Assembly: GCA_904393835.1 (NCBI GenBank)
Contig: CAJFNC010000007.1
Location: 1 to 64,000, forward strand
DNA: 64,000 bases
Direction of reading: 5' to 3'
Origin: an uncultured Ruminococcus sp.
GTDB lineage: Bacteria; Bacillota; Clostridia; Oscillospirales; Acutalibacteraceae
How positions within the stretch are numbered: the first letter of the stretch is position 1; every line of letters begins with the position of its first letter. Position numbers and translations under genes: made by a program. The notes beneath the pieces are model-generated. The model saw only the letters and a program-made list of their open reading frames with translations, was not told where the DNA came from and did no database searches. Of this stretch, positions 7,801 to 16,671 are shown piece by piece.

Positions 7801-8517
7801 TTACTTATTCTTGTTGATAATTCTTGAATCAGCCTTGTTAGTAGCAATATCAATATATCTGACAAAAAGTGAAACTTTATTGTCATTATTTAAAGCATTC
7901 CATATTTTTTCTGCAAATGTATCAATATCATCGTTGCCGATTTCTACAAGCGTCGGTTCACCCTCAAATGAAGGCAACGGATCTCCGTCGCTCATATAGG
8001 TGTGAATAAATCTTCCGAGACCCGCAATCGGGGAATCATACATAAATGTATATCTTTCACAGCAATCGGGATTACCGTCAGCGCTCTTTAAAATTGACAT
8101 AGCGTAGTTCATCTTGCCGTCAGAGCATTTTACAATGCCTGAAATACGCGGCGTGTAGTTTGGAGCATCCGGCTCAAACTCACGTGTGCGAAGCGCCTGC
8201 TCAAAAGTGAGCTGCTGGTTCATAAGATCGTAAATTGTGTCTGTCTGATCACCGTTTGTAACAATTGTCTTGTTGCCGAGCGTTCTTACGGGTGAATAGA
8301 TAATGAGCGACGGGTCAACAAGCTTTGATGGGTCAAAAGCCTGTGTCTTTATGCCGTCTTCGGTTTCAACAAAAACTCTGTTTCTGCTGTTTTCACTTCT
8401 GCCCATAATAAAATACGCAATGACTGCTTTTGTGCCGTCTGCGCTTTTGCCTAAAACAATACCTCTTCCGGGATATGTTGTCGATGCTATGTCCTTTTCA
8501 AGAGAAACCGGTTTCAT
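7801..8517 (-). CDS. purO: IMP cyclohydrolase, archaeal PurO type
   Basis: Closes the last ring of purine synthesis, converting FAICAR to IMP. The 238-residue protein begins its core with TTYPGRGIVLGKS, close to the YPGRG opening typical of archaeal PurO, followed by VIAYFIMGRSENSRNRVF and DPSLIIYSPVR. The fold is unrelated to the MGS cyclohydrolase half of PurH. An earlier ATG exists at 8538, overlapping purN, but AGGAGG stands before the ATG at 8517 (MKPVSLEKD), so that start is chosen. The gene sits between purN and the transformylase-only purH, exactly where the missing activity is needed. The family call rests on the motif plus context. Confidence 0.85.
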   Translation of the reverse strand: MKPVSLEKDIASTTYPGRGIVLGKSADGTKAVIAYFIMGRSENSRNRVFVETEDGIKTQAFDPSKLVDPSLIIYSPVRTLGNKTIVTNGDQTDTIYDLMNQQLTFEQALRTREFEPDAPNYTPRISGIVKCSDGKMNYAMSILKSADGNPDCCERYTFMYDSPIAGLGRFIHTYMSDGDPLPSFEGEPTLVEIGNDDIDTFAEKIWNALNNDNKVSLFVRYIDIATNKADSRIINKNK

Positions 8518-8530
8518 ATTTTGCCTCCTA

Positions 8531-9157
8531 TTATTCAAGAATTTCCGTTTTATTGCCTACTACCTTTATTTTATCATTGCAAAACAGAGCTACAGCCTTT
8601 GGCAAAATTTTCCATTCAGCCTGTTCCATCACTCTTTTTTGCAAAATTTCAGGAGTATCTCCGTTTTGAATTTCTACAGCCTTTTGGATGATAATCGGAC
8701 CGTTATCACAAATTTCATCTACAAAATGTGCAGTAGCTCCCGTTATTTTAACGCCTCTTTCAAGAGCCTTTTCGTGAACTTTGAGTCCGTAAAAGCCCTC
8801 CCCGCAAAACGATGGTATAAGCGACGGGTGAATATTTATTATTTTATTTTCAAAAGCTTTTATAACTTTTTTTCCGAGTATAGTCATAAACCCGGCAAGC
8901 ACTACAAGATCGATATTTTTGCTTTGAAGCAAATCTGTCAATGCCGTGTCGTAGTTGCTGAATTCGGAATAATCTTTGCGCCTTATAACTTTTGTCGGAA
9001 TACTATTGCTTTCGGCACGCTGCAACGCATAAGCATTCGGATTTGACGATACAACAAGGGTAATTTTACCGTTCGGAATTTCTCCTCTGCCCTGCGCGTC
9101 AATCAAAGCCTGCAAATTCGTTCCGCCGCCCGAAACCAGAACAGCTATATTTTTCAT
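8531..9157 (-). CDS. purN: Phosphoribosylglycinamide formyltransferase (GART)
   Basis: Formylates GAR with 10-formyl-THF to give FGAR. At 208 residues it has the normal length. Seen: the N-terminal KNIAVLVSGGGTNLQALID (phosphoribosyl binding), the active-site stretch NIHPSLIPSF with the catalytic Asn and His, and ITGATAHFVDE with the later catalytic Asp region. The start codon overlaps the last base of the purM stop (TAATG), so the two are translationally coupled. No sign of disruption. Confidence 0.96.
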   Translation of the reverse strand: MKNIAVLVSGGGTNLQALIDAQGRGEIPNGKITLVVSSNPNAYALQRAESNSIPTKVIRRKDYSEFSNYDTALTDLLQSKNIDLVVLAGFMTILGKKVIKAFENKIINIHPSLIPSFCGEGFYGLKVHEKALERGVKITGATAHFVDEICDNGPIIIQKAVEIQNGDTPEILQKRVMEQAEWKILPKAVALFCNDKIKVVGNKTEILE

Positions 9158-10191
9158 TATTCAATTACAACTCCATCCGTACCTTCTGCTATTTCACCTA
9201 TAACTAATGCGTCTTCACCGTTAGCCTTTAATACCGAAAGTGCCTTATCGGCGTCCTCTTTGGCTACAGCAACAATCATACCCACGCCCATATTAAATGT
9301 ATTAAACATATCGTGTTCCGAAATATTGCCGACTTTTTGCATAAGCTTGAATATAGGAAGTACGGGAACAGCCGATTTATCAATTTTTGCAGTAAGACCG
9401 TCTTTAAGCATACGCGGAATATTTTCATAGAAGCCGCCTCCTGTTATGTGAGAAACAGCCTTTACCTCAACTTCGTTCATAAGCGCAAGAATCGGTTTTA
9501 CATAAATTTTTGTTGGTGTCAAAAGTGTTTCGCCTAACGGCTTGTCAAGCTCGGGATATTCCGCATTAATTGTCTTTTCGTCAATGCCGAAAATCTTTCT
9601 TACAAGTGAAAAACCGTTCGAATGAACGCCAGACGAACGCAAGCCAATAAGCACATCACCTGCTTTTAGCTTTGAACCATCAATAATTTTTGGTTTGTCG
9701 GCAATACCAACGCTGAAGCCTGCAACATCATACTCGTCAACAGGCATAAGACCCGGATGTTCGGCCGTTTCTCCTCCGATAAGTGCACAACCTGACTGTA
9801 CGCATCCGTCTGCGATTCCCGAAACGATTTCGGCAACCTTTTCGGGAATATTTTTTCCGATTGCTATATAATCAAGAAAGAACAGAGGCTGTGCTCCGCA
9901 ACAAATGATATCGTTTACGCACATCGCAACGGCGTCTATTCCTATAGTATCGTGTTTGTCAAGAAGAAACGCAAGCTTAATCTTTGTGCCGACACCGTCC
10001 GTACCGCTTACAAGAACCGGCTCCTCCATATCTTTGAAATTAGGGGCAAACAAGCCGCCAAAGCCGCCGATGCCGGAAACCACACCGTCTGTTTTTGTTC
10101 TGGCAACGTGCTTTTTCATAAGCTCAACCGCTTTATAACCTGCCGTTACGTCAACGCCTGCTGCCTTATAACTTTCTGAAAAGCTGTTCAT
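9157..10191 (-). CDS. purM: Phosphoribosylformylglycinamidine cyclo-ligase (AIR synthetase)
   Basis: Converts FGAM to AIR with ATP. Normal length at 344 residues. Seen: [56 protein letters not shown] and [15 protein letters not shown], all hallmark blocks of the family. GGAGGACTACA precedes the ATG. It lies between purF and purN, within 13 bases of the former and overlapping the latter. purL/purQ/purS, which make its substrate, are not in this window. Confidence 0.97.
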   Translation of the reverse strand: MNSFSESYKAAGVDVTAGYKAVELMKKHVARTKTDGVVSGIGGFGGLFAPNFKDMEEPVLVSGTDGVGTKIKLAFLLDKHDTIGIDAVAMCVNDIICCGAQPLFFLDYIAIGKNIPEKVAEIVSGIADGCVQSGCALIGGETAEHPGLMPVDEYDVAGFSVGIADKPKIIDGSKLKAGDVLIGLRSSGVHSNGFSLVRKIFGIDEKTINAEYPELDKPLGETLLTPTKIYVKPILALMNEVEVKAVSHITGGGFYENIPRMLKDGLTAKIDKSAVPVLPIFKLMQKVGNISEHDMFNTFNMGVGMIVAVAKEDADKALSVLKANGEDALVIGEIAEGTDGVVIE

Positions 10192-10203
10192 TGTAGTCCT
10201 CCA

Positions 10204-11658
10204 TTACTTTCTGTTAATTTTTTTAGCATATTTATCTACAAAAATCGACCTTGGAATTTCAGCATTATAGTGACCGCTGAAACAACCGTCACACAATCCG
10301 ATATTTGCGTCCTCAGCGATTTTTTTAACATCTTCAAGACTTAAATATCCGAGAGTATCCGCACCGATAAGCTCTTTGATTTCATCAGAACTCATCTTGT
10401 TTGCAATAAGACTATCCTTGTCATGAATATCTATTCCGAAATAGCACGGGCAAATAAACGGAGGTGAGCTTATCAGCATATGAACCTCTTTGGCACCTGC
10501 ATCACGAAGAAGTTTTACAATATGCTTTGAGGTTTCGCCTCTTACAATTGAGTCGTCAATTACAACAACACGTTTGCCCTTTACATTTGAGGTGAGCGCA
10601 GTAAGACGTGTTTTCAGCAAGCGACGCATTTTGTCTTTTCCCGTTCCAACCATTCTGCCAATGTATTTGTTTTTGACAAAACCCATACCGAAAGGAATAC
10701 CCGAAGCCTGAGCATAACCTTCAGCCGCAATGAGTCCCGAATCCGGTACACCGCAGACCAGATCGGCGTCAATAGGAAATTCTTTATACAAAAGCTCTCC
10801 TGCCTTGAATCTTGCGTGGTGAACACTTACGCCGTCAATTACACTGTCCGGGCGCGCAACATACACGTACTCGAAAAGACATAATGAAGTCTTGTCGGCT
10901 TGTTTACGCTGCCTATATGAATGAAAACCTTGTTCGTCAATAACGACAAGTTCACCGGGCTCAACATCTCGAATAAATTCACCTCCGAGGCTGTCGATTA
11001 CACAGCTCTCCGAAGTAATTACATAACTGTTTTTAACCTTGCCTATACAAAGAGGCCTGAAGCCGTACATATCTCTGAATCCCATCAGTCTTGACGGTGC
11101 GCAGATTACAGTTGAATATGCTCCCTCAAGTTTGTCCATTGCACGTAAAACAGCGCTTTCCAGGTCATCGGTCGTACATCTCTCAGACGCTATTACATAA
11201 GCCATAAGCTCTGCGTTTGAATTTGACTGAAAAATTGAACCGCCGCGTTCAAGGTCTTTTCTGATCTCAGCAAAATTTGTAATTGCACCGTTGCTTGCAA
11301 TACCGATTGAACCCTCGCGATATCTGATTACAAGGGGCTGATTTGATGCACGGTCAAGGCTTTCGCTCGAAGTGTAGCGTACGTGACCTACTGCAATCCT
11401 GCCGTTTTTAAGCCTTGAAAGAGTATTGGCATTGAATACCTCTGACACCATACCGAGCTCTTTTACTGTTGAAAATTCACCGTTAACATTTACGGTGATA
11501 CCGGCACTTTCCTGTCCTCTGTGCTGAAGCCCGAAAAGTGCATCGTGAGTCATTGCAACGCTGTCAAGGTCATCATCGTTACGATAAACGCCAAACACGC
11601 CGCATTCGTCATTTACTTTGTCGTATTTTTGATATATATCAACGTATTTCTTAATCAA
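10204..11658 (-). CDS. purF: Amidophosphoribosyltransferase (glutamine PRPP amidotransferase)
   Basis: First committed step of purine synthesis: PRPP plus glutamine to phosphoribosylamine. The Ntn-hydrolase domain begins at C19 in DECGVFGVYR, so an 18-residue propeptide must be removed to free the nucleophilic Cys. The PRTase domain shows VVVIDDSIVRGET, the PRPP loop. The pairs FICPCYFGID and LCDGCFSGHY are the cysteines that bind a 4Fe-4S cluster in Bacillus-type PurF. The start is TTG at 11658, overlapping the purE stop as TTGA, and no other start lies between it and the catalytic Cys. Confidence 0.97.
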   Translation of the reverse strand: MIKKYVDIYQKYDKVNDECGVFGVYRNDDDLDSVAMTHDALFGLQHRGQESAGITVNVNGEFSTVKELGMVSEVFNANTLSRLKNGRIAVGHVRYTSSESLDRASNQPLVIRYREGSIGIASNGAITNFAEIRKDLERGGSIFQSNSNAELMAYVIASERCTTDDLESAVLRAMDKLEGAYSTVICAPSRLMGFRDMYGFRPLCIGKVKNSYVITSESCVIDSLGGEFIRDVEPGELVVIDEQGFHSYRQRKQADKTSLCLFEYVYVARPDSVIDGVSVHHARFKAGELLYKEFPIDADLVCGVPDSGLIAAEGYAQASGIPFGMGFVKNKYIGRMVGTGKDKMRRLLKTRLTALTSNVKGKRVVVIDDSIVRGETSKHIVKLLRDAGAKEVHMLISSPPFICPCYFGIDIHDKDSLIANKMSSDEIKELIGADTLGYLSLEDVKKIAEDANIGLCDGCFSGHYNAEIPRSIFVDKYAKKINRK

Positions 11659-12152
11659 AGTTCCGCCACCTTAGCCTGCATTGCTTTATCTTTTTCTGCT
11701 ACACCGCTTGCCATATCAGCTTTCATTTCTTCGAGTTTTGCCGCCAATATTTCGTCTGAAACAGCAAGAATCTGTACTGCCAAAATTGCTGCGTTTGCAG
11801 CGCCGTCAACTGCTACCGTTGCAACGGGAATGCCTGTGGGCATCATTACCGTTGCCAAAAGCGCATCCATACCGTCAAGCTGAGCTGATTTGCAGGGAAT
11901 ACCGATTACAGGCAAAGTAGTCTTTGCGGCAAGAACACCGGCAAGATGAGCCGCCATGCCTGCAGCCGCAATTATTACTCCAAAGCCGTTTTTCTTGGCA
12001 TTTGCAGAAAACTCTATTGCGGCATCGGGAGTTCTGTGGGCGCTCATAACATGAACTTCGTATTCAACACCGAATTCCTTTAGTTTTTTAACAGCCTTTG
12101 ATACTACGGGAAAGTCGCTGTCAGACCCCATGATAATTGCAACTTTTTTCAT
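11655..12152 (-). CDS. purE: N5-carboxyaminoimidazole ribonucleotide mutase
   Basis: Class I PurE, which moves the carboxylate of N5-CAIR to C4 to form CAIR. It is 165 residues long. Seen: IMGSDSDFPVV (phosphate binding), the SAHRTPD block and AAGMAAHLAGVLA. It is the first gene of the operon; GGAGGAGCGAGATT precedes the ATG. A purK gene, which usually supplies N5-CAIR, is not in the window. Confidence 0.96.
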   Translation of the reverse strand: MKKVAIIMGSDSDFPVVSKAVKKLKEFGVEYEVHVMSAHRTPDAAIEFSANAKKNGFGVIIAAAGMAAHLAGVLAAKTTLPVIGIPCKSAQLDGMDALLATVMMPTGIPVATVAVDGAANAAILAVQILAVSDEILAAKLEEMKADMASGVAEKDKAMQAKVAEL

Positions 12153-12187
12153 AATCTCGCTCCTCCGAATATATTATTAACTATTAT

Positions 12188-12216
12188 ATTATAGTAAAAA
12201 TACGCACAAATTTCAA
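12188..12216 (-). promoter_or_regulatory. Promoter of the purine operon
   Basis: Leftward TTGAAA-N17-TATAAT. Transcription should begin near 12181, leaving a leader of only about 30 bases before purE. That is too short for a guanine or PRPP-type riboswitch, so control, if any, would be by a protein. Confidence 0.75.
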
Positions 12217-12292
12217 TATTATTCTTACTAATTATTTCAATACTTTAAAAAAATATTATTTTTGTATTTTATAATGACATTATTAAGTCATA

Positions 12293-13717
12293 TTAATCTT
12301 TATGTACAGTAGAAGTATCGGTCGGATTGGCATTCTGCATATGCGGAAACAAGAACTCCATTTTATCATCATTAAAAGTACGGTCAAGATAAGCCTCAAA
12401 CTGATTTTGCGGTACTACTCCGTTGTTGCGTTGATTCCACCTTGAAATTGCGCAAATTGAAATTATCGCGTCAATTATCATAAATAAAACTAAAAACGCA
12501 GTTATTATTGAACCTTTGTTTTTGGGTATTTTTTCAATCAACTTTGATGACAAGGGATACAGATAACGCACCCAGACAAGGCCTAAAAAACCCCAAATAA
12601 GCGCAAACATAAGGTTTGTCCTGCCGTTGAAGTTAAACGCGGTGTTGCTGTAATCCCACGATACCGTTCCGAACAGTGTTTCCTGAAGCCAGGAACAGAG
12701 ATATTCAAAACTTGCACCCACTACGGCGCTTATAACAAATATTAATGTGTCGCTGAGCTTATAAAGCCTGTACAACACTATTGTCAAAAAACAAGCCCCT
12801 CCGCCGTAAACAGGAATAAACGGACCGATTACCATACCTACACGACATTCAAAATGACCTTCTGCAAATAAAGCCCAAATAGTTTCAAATACCGTACCCA
12901 AAATTGAACCGATTAAAAACAAATAAAAAAGTTTGGTAAAACAAAGCCCGAAAGCAAATGGTTTGTCGCTTTTGCTTTCATACACCATAGTATATTCTTT
13001 CATATTGTCAGCCTTAATTTCCTCAAGTTTTTCTGAAATTTGCCTGACATACGCACTGTGTTTTAAATCCGGGAAAGCCGCTGCAAATCTTTTTCTCCAA
13101 ATATTTTTTGTAAACAGCTTGTTGTAATTTTGCTCAAGTTCTTTAATTTTTTCTTCTGAATCCGAAATTTTAAGGTATTTTACTGCATCGTTTAATGTAC
13201 GTATGCGTTTTTTAAGTTTGATTGTGGAAATGAGCGAAAAAACATAGTCAACTAAAATCAAGCCGCAAATTGACAAAACTAATATTAAACTTAGCGTAAA
13301 CGGTAAAAATTCAATCAGAGATTTTGTGAACGGAATAAGAAAGGCATTTAAAAACAAACCCAATATTCCAAACACAATAACATACGGCAGAGTTATGTAA
13401 CTTCCGAGGTGCAGCCTGTCTTTTGAAAAGTTCCATGGTTTGAATCCCAGAATTTTTCTGCTTATAACACCGATTAAAATAACCAACACCGAAAGTATTA
13501 TTGAACTGCCCAAGAATAAAATAAATTTATTATTCTTTGCCGGAATCAAAGCTAAATGACATATAACGGCACACAATCCGTACGAAGGACAAAACGGGAG
13601 TGTAAGGAACCCCATATTATGAAATTTTTTCTCGGTAAATAAGGTTTGAGAACTTGTAATAAGCCATCCAAGAAAAGAAAAAATCACAAAATACCATAAT
13701 AAGTCAACAATAAACAT
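12293..13717 (-). CDS. Polytopic membrane protein with two CmpB-like (ABC_trans_CmpB) halves
   Basis: About 474 residues with roughly ten hydrophobic segments and a charged middle region (about 185-265) that could form a coiled coil. Each half opens with the same kind of block: FSFLGWLITSSQTLFTEKKF then LPFCPSYGLCAV, and later IGSILGTVFETIWALFAEGH then GPFIPVYGGGA. This pattern fits the family annotated as putative ABC-transporter type IV (CmpB), usually present once and here duplicated. No ATPase is adjacent, so a transport role is unproven. GAGGTAGGT precedes the ATG at 13717, favoured over the earlier codon. Confidence 0.65.
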   Translation of the reverse strand: MFIVDLLWYFVIFSFLGWLITSSQTLFTEKKFHNMGFLTLPFCPSYGLCAVICHLALIPAKNNKFILFLGSSIILSVLVILIGVISRKILGFKPWNFSKDRLHLGSYITLPYVIVFGILGLFLNAFLIPFTKSLIEFLPFTLSLILVLSICGLILVDYVFSLISTIKLKKRIRTLNDAVKYLKISDSEEKIKELEQNYNKLFTKNIWRKRFAAAFPDLKHSAYVRQISEKLEEIKADNMKEYTMVYESKSDKPFAFGLCFTKLFYLFLIGSILGTVFETIWALFAEGHFECRVGMVIGPFIPVYGGGACFLTIVLYRLYKLSDTLIFVISAVVGASFEYLCSWLQETLFGTVSWDYSNTAFNFNGRTNLMFALIWGFLGLVWVRYLYPLSSKLIEKIPKNKGSIITAFLVLFMIIDAIISICAISRWNQRNNGVVPQNQFEAYLDRTFNDDKMEFLFPHMQNANPTDTSTVHKD

Positions 13718-13803
13718 ACCTACCTCAAGATATAAAATAATATAGTACAATTGCAAAATAACCGCAAATAGGGCGCAGATTACTGCGCCCGAATAATATT
13801 TAA

Positions 13804-14724
13804 TTATTTTCCCGGTTTGTCGATTCGGTTTTCGGAATCGTCTTTCCAGATTTCCTTAATTGCCGCAACATTTGCAGCCAGTCCCTGAATTTCTGACGGG
13901 ATAATTATTTTTGTAGCTCTGCCGTCAGCGGCTTTTTCAAACGCTTCAAGAGATTTTAGCTGAATAATTCTGTCTGTGGGAGCAGCCTCGTTTAACATTC
14001 TTAGGGCGTCCGCCTGAGCTTTCTGAACTGTGAGAATAGCTTCTGCTTCACCCTGCGCTTCTCTGATTTTCTGCTCTTTTACGGCGTCTGCCTTAAGAAT
14101 TGCGGATTCTTTAAGACCTTCCGCAACAAGAATCTGACTTCTTTTTTCACCTTCAGCGTCGAGAATTCTTGCTCTTCTTTCACGCTCAGCCTTCATCTGC
14201 TTTTCCATGGCGTCCTGAATTTCACGAGGCGGCAGGATATTTTTTAATTCAACGCGAATTACCTTGATACCCCATGCATCTGTTGCTTCATCAAGGATAA
14301 TTCTGATTTTGTCGTTGATAGTATCTCTTGATGTGAGGGTGCTGTCAAGCTCAAGATCACCTATAATGTTACGCAGTGTTGTTGCGGTGAGATTTTCAAT
14401 TGCGCTTATAGGACGCTCAACGCCGTAACAGTAGAGCTTAGGATCGGTAATTTCATAATAGACAACCGTGTCAATCTGCATTGTAACGTTATCACGTGTA
14501 ATTACAGGCTGAGGCGGAAAATCGACAACCTGTTCTTTTAATGATACCTTTTTTGCAATTTTATCAATAAAAGGAATTTTTACATGCAGACCTGTACCCC
14601 AAGTGCCGTAATAAGCGCCTAAGCGCTCAATAACATATGCGTGAGCCTGAGGAACGATTTTAACGTTAGCTATAATGGCGATTATAATAATCAGCACAAT
14701 AATACCGAATATTAAAAATGGCAT
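13804..14724 (-). CDS. SPFH/band 7 (stomatin/QmcA-like) membrane protein
   Basis: A 306-residue protein with a single N-terminal membrane segment (about 2-22), an SPFH domain (VPQAHAYVIERLGAYYGTWG at its start, VVDFPPQPVITRDNVTM within) and a C-terminal helical part rich in A, E and R, ending around a low-complexity flotillin-like stretch (EGEAEAILTVQKAQADALRM). Such proteins form oligomeric scaffolds in membrane microdomains and often govern proteases or membrane quality. It lies 20 bases after an NfeD-like gene, and SPFH-NfeD pairs are a widespread operon. AAGGAGGATAAAT precedes the ATG. Confidence 0.9.
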   Translation of the reverse strand: MPFLIFGIIVLIIIIAIIANVKIVPQAHAYVIERLGAYYGTWGTGLHVKIPFIDKIAKKVSLKEQVVDFPPQPVITRDNVTMQIDTVVYYEITDPKLYCYGVERPISAIENLTATTLRNIIGDLELDSTLTSRDTINDKIRIILDEATDAWGIKVIRVELKNILPPREIQDAMEKQMKAERERRARILDAEGEKRSQILVAEGLKESAILKADAVKEQKIREAQGEAEAILTVQKAQADALRMLNEAAPTDRIIQLKSLEAFEKAADGRATKIIIPSEIQGLAANVAAIKEIWKDDSENRIDKPGK

Positions 14725-14745
14725 ATTTATCCTCCTTAAATGTCA

Positions 14746-15180
14746 TCATAATTTTGCTACTATGAGTTTTACCCCTTCAATAGATAAAACTTTTATTTTA
14801 CTTCCTTTCGGAATAGGGGCGTCTTTACTCAATGCGCTCCACACTTCACCGTTCACTTTAACCTGACCGACTGTGTCGCAGTCCTGTATATCCATTGTTA
14901 CAACACCGGATTGACCGACTAATCTGTCTGCGTTTGTATTTATTATACGACTCTTTTTCTTAAATTTTTTTACAAGCGGTCGAGTTATAATCAAGCATAA
15001 AAGTGAAACAATTAAAAATACAGCTGATTGAATTGGAATTGACGGAGTAAAAACCGTAGATATTGCCGCAGCAATTCCGCCAAACACAAACCATATTGAT
15101 ACAAGCTGAGTTGTAAGTGCTTCACATACCGCCATCACAACGGCAAAGCCTATCCATATAAAAGGCATATATTGCTCCAT
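14746..15180 (-). CDS. NfeD-like membrane protein
   Basis: About 144 residues: three or four hydrophobic segments (to about residue 75), then a small soluble beta-barrel of the NfeD C-terminal/OB type, with LVGQSGVVTMDIQD, GQVKVNGEVWSA and GSKIKVLSIEGVKLIV. This is the short, protease-less form of NfeD that partners SPFH proteins. The frame is open to 15267, but AAAGGAG stands in front of the ATG at 15180 (MEQYMPFIW), so the longer start is rejected. It is the first gene of the pair with the SPFH gene. Confidence 0.85.
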   Translation of the reverse strand: MEQYMPFIWIGFAVVMAVCEALTTQLVSIWFVFGGIAAAISTVFTPSIPIQSAVFLIVSLLCLIITRPLVKKFKKKSRIINTNADRLVGQSGVVTMDIQDCDTVGQVKVNGEVWSALSKDAPIPKGSKIKVLSIEGVKLIVAKL

Positions 15181-15283
15181 AGAAATTCTCCTTTCCGACA
15201 CAATTTTATCATATGACAAACAATAAGTCAATTTGTTTACGGGAATATGATAAATTTCTATACACATTTTATATTTTATATGT

Positions 15284-15289
15284 TATAAT
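15284..15289 (+). promoter_or_regulatory. Extended -10 promoter of the DUF4364 gene
   Basis: TGTTATAAT, an extended -10 element with TG one base before TATAAT, lies 44 bases before the start codon. The -35 region is poor, as is common with extended -10 promoters. Confidence 0.5.
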
Positions 15290-15332
15290 ATTATTTGTAC
15301 AGATAAAAGAAATATTTAAAGCAGGTGATTAT

Positions 15333-15938
15333 ATGGCTTTTGATACATTTGATGAGGGTATTGCACCGGGTGGAATACGCAGTAAAAATGAAATTAAGGT
15401 TTTGATTTGCTACCTTTTTGATTCTGTAAAAGAAAATATGGATAAGGAACTCATTATAGAGGCCATTACAACAGATAATCTTGCGAATTATTTTGAAACA
15501 AGCGCAGCCTTTGACGATTTGATTAAAAAAGGTAATCTTGTTAAAAGCGAGACGGTTGAGAATATTCAGACATACGAGCTTTCCGATAACGGAAAAATGA
15601 TTGCTACCCAGCTTGAAAGCACTCTTTCCTACACTGTTAAGCAAAAAGCATATAACTGTGCAATACGTCTTCTTGCCGAAAAGAAAAAACACCGTGAAAA
15701 TAAGGTTAAAATTGTAAAAGTTAAAAACGGATTTAACGTTATCTGCAAAATTCTCGGCGGTGACAGCGGCGATTTATTTAATTTCACTTTATATGCGCCT
15801 ACCTATGAGCAAGCAACTGTAATGAAAAAGAATTTTTACGAAAATCCTGCCACATTCTACAAGGTGGTGCTGGCTCTTATTACAAAGGATAAGGACACTG
15901 TCGGAGAAGCGCTTGAAGATTTGTACGGCATACTGTAA
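15333..15938 (+). CDS. DUF4364 family protein
   Basis: A 201-residue soluble protein beginning MAFDTFDEGIAPGGIRSKNE, the recognisable opening of the DUF4364 family of clostridia. The next 90 residues read like a winged helix (NEIKVLICYLFDSV through TYELSDNGKMIATQLE), consistent with DNA binding, followed by an alpha/beta part. The frame is open 40 codons further upstream, but GCAGGTGATT precedes the ATG at 15333. No function is established; a regulator is plausible. It is read alone, between two leftward units. Confidence 0.75.
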   Translation: MAFDTFDEGIAPGGIRSKNEIKVLICYLFDSVKENMDKELIIEAITTDNLANYFETSAAFDDLIKKGNLVKSETVENIQTYELSDNGKMIATQLESTLSYTVKQKAYNCAIRLLAEKKKHRENKVKIVKVKNGFNVICKILGGDSGDLFNFTLYAPTYEQATVMKKNFYENPATFYKVVLALITKDKDTVGEALEDLYGIL

Positions 15939-15939
15939 T

Positions 15940-16200
15940 TCAAAAATAAAGGTTGAGGGCAAGCATAAGAGTTACTCCGGGTATGCCGCCTATAATTGAA
16001 ACAAGAAGCGATATTAAGCTTACAGGCAAGGTTACTCCTGTAAATATTGACGTAAGATTTACCGCAAATAATGTCGCAGCTCCGCATGATGCCGATAAAA
16101 AACTGCGTTTAATCGGGTGATTACTGCCGGATAAGCGATGAATTATTGAAAAAACCATAATTACGGAAAACAAAACAATTACTGCAGTCCATATCGACAT
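15940..16200 (-). CDS. BofA-like membrane protein (pro-sigma-K processing inhibitor family)
   Basis: About 86 residues with two or three hydrophobic segments. The end PVSLISLLVSIIGGIPGVTLM resembles the conserved end of BofA, which in Bacillus holds the SpoIVFB protease inactive until the forespore signal arrives. The length is also that of BofA (87). The start at 16200 has GGAG ten bases before it; an earlier codon at 16242 would start inside a hairpin. No spoIVF genes lie nearby, so the role is inferred from family resemblance only. It converges on the DUF4364 gene with one base between stops. Confidence 0.55.
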   Translation of the reverse strand: MSIWTAVIVLFSVIMVFSIIHRLSGSNHPIKRSFLSASCGAATLFAVNLTSIFTGVTLPVSLISLLVSIIGGIPGVTLMLALNLYF

Positions 16201-16219
16201 AACTGAACATCTCCAAAAT

Positions 16220-16255
16220 AAAATAGACCGTTGGAACTCCAACGGTCTATTTTTA
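16220..16255. terminator. Strong bidirectional hairpin between bofA-like gene and secG
   Basis: AAATAGACCGTTGGA and TCCAACGGTCTATTTT pair over some 16 bases around a three-base loop, with A run before and T run after. It lies 27 bases past the secG stop on the minus strand, but only 20 bases before the start of the bofA-like gene. Confidence 0.8.
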
Positions 16256-16281
16256 TGCTGATTTTCAATTATTTATTCCGA

Positions 16282-16533
16282 TTATAAAATATCAAAATGT
16301 GCAAGCACATTAAGAGCAAGTACAAAAAGAACAAAAACTGTTGCAAAAATCTTTGTCCAGCGTGACAAAAAAGCATCTATTGAACGTGCTTTATTTTTTG
16401 AGAAATAAGAGTCAGCAACGCCTGTTACAACTCCGACGCCCTGCTGGTTGCCTTCCTGGAGAATGATAACCACGATAATTGCAATAGATACAATGCCGAG
16501 TACAATACCGAGAATAATGCCCCAAATGCTCAT
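16282..16533 (-). CDS. secG: Protein translocase subunit SecG
   Basis: An 83-residue protein with two membrane segments (about 6-26 and 60-78) and, between them, the family hallmark ILQEGNQQGVGVVTGVADSY. SecG is the small subunit of the SecYEG channel that aids preprotein export. Length is standard. It has its own promoter (16596-16624) and is not linked to the topoisomerase genes behind it, or to rnr/smpB, its usual neighbours in Firmicutes. Confidence 0.92.
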   Translation of the reverse strand: MSIWGIILGIVLGIVSIAIIVVIILQEGNQQGVGVVTGVADSYFSKNKARSIDAFLSRWTKIFATVFVLFVLALNVLAHFDIL

Positions 16534-16595
16534 TTTTACTCCATCCTTTCATAATTTAATATAACAAAATAATAATCTGCATTATTAACTAATTT

Positions 16596-16624
16596 ATATT
16601 AACACATAAATTTATTTATTTCAA
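16596..16624 (-). promoter_or_regulatory. Promoter of secG
   Basis: Leftward TTGAAA-N17-TAATAT, 63 bases before the start codon. Confidence 0.55.
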
Positions 16625-16671
16625 GTATTTTTACATAATTTTAATAAAAGAATTTATTCTGCAAATATAAA

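Noticed and set aside
6598..8517. Frameshift splitting an ordinary purH into two genes
   Set aside because: The upstream protein is not the MGS half of PurH but a PurO-type protein, and each gene has a good ribosome binding site.
8303..9046. Rightward open frame of 247 codons across purO and purN
   Set aside because: It is antisense to two well-identified genes and shows no domain, start signal or promoter of its own.
12153..12187. Purine riboswitch before purE
   Set aside because: The promoter places the transcript start about 30 bases before the start codon, too little for an aptamer, and no conserved purine-riboswitch core is seen.
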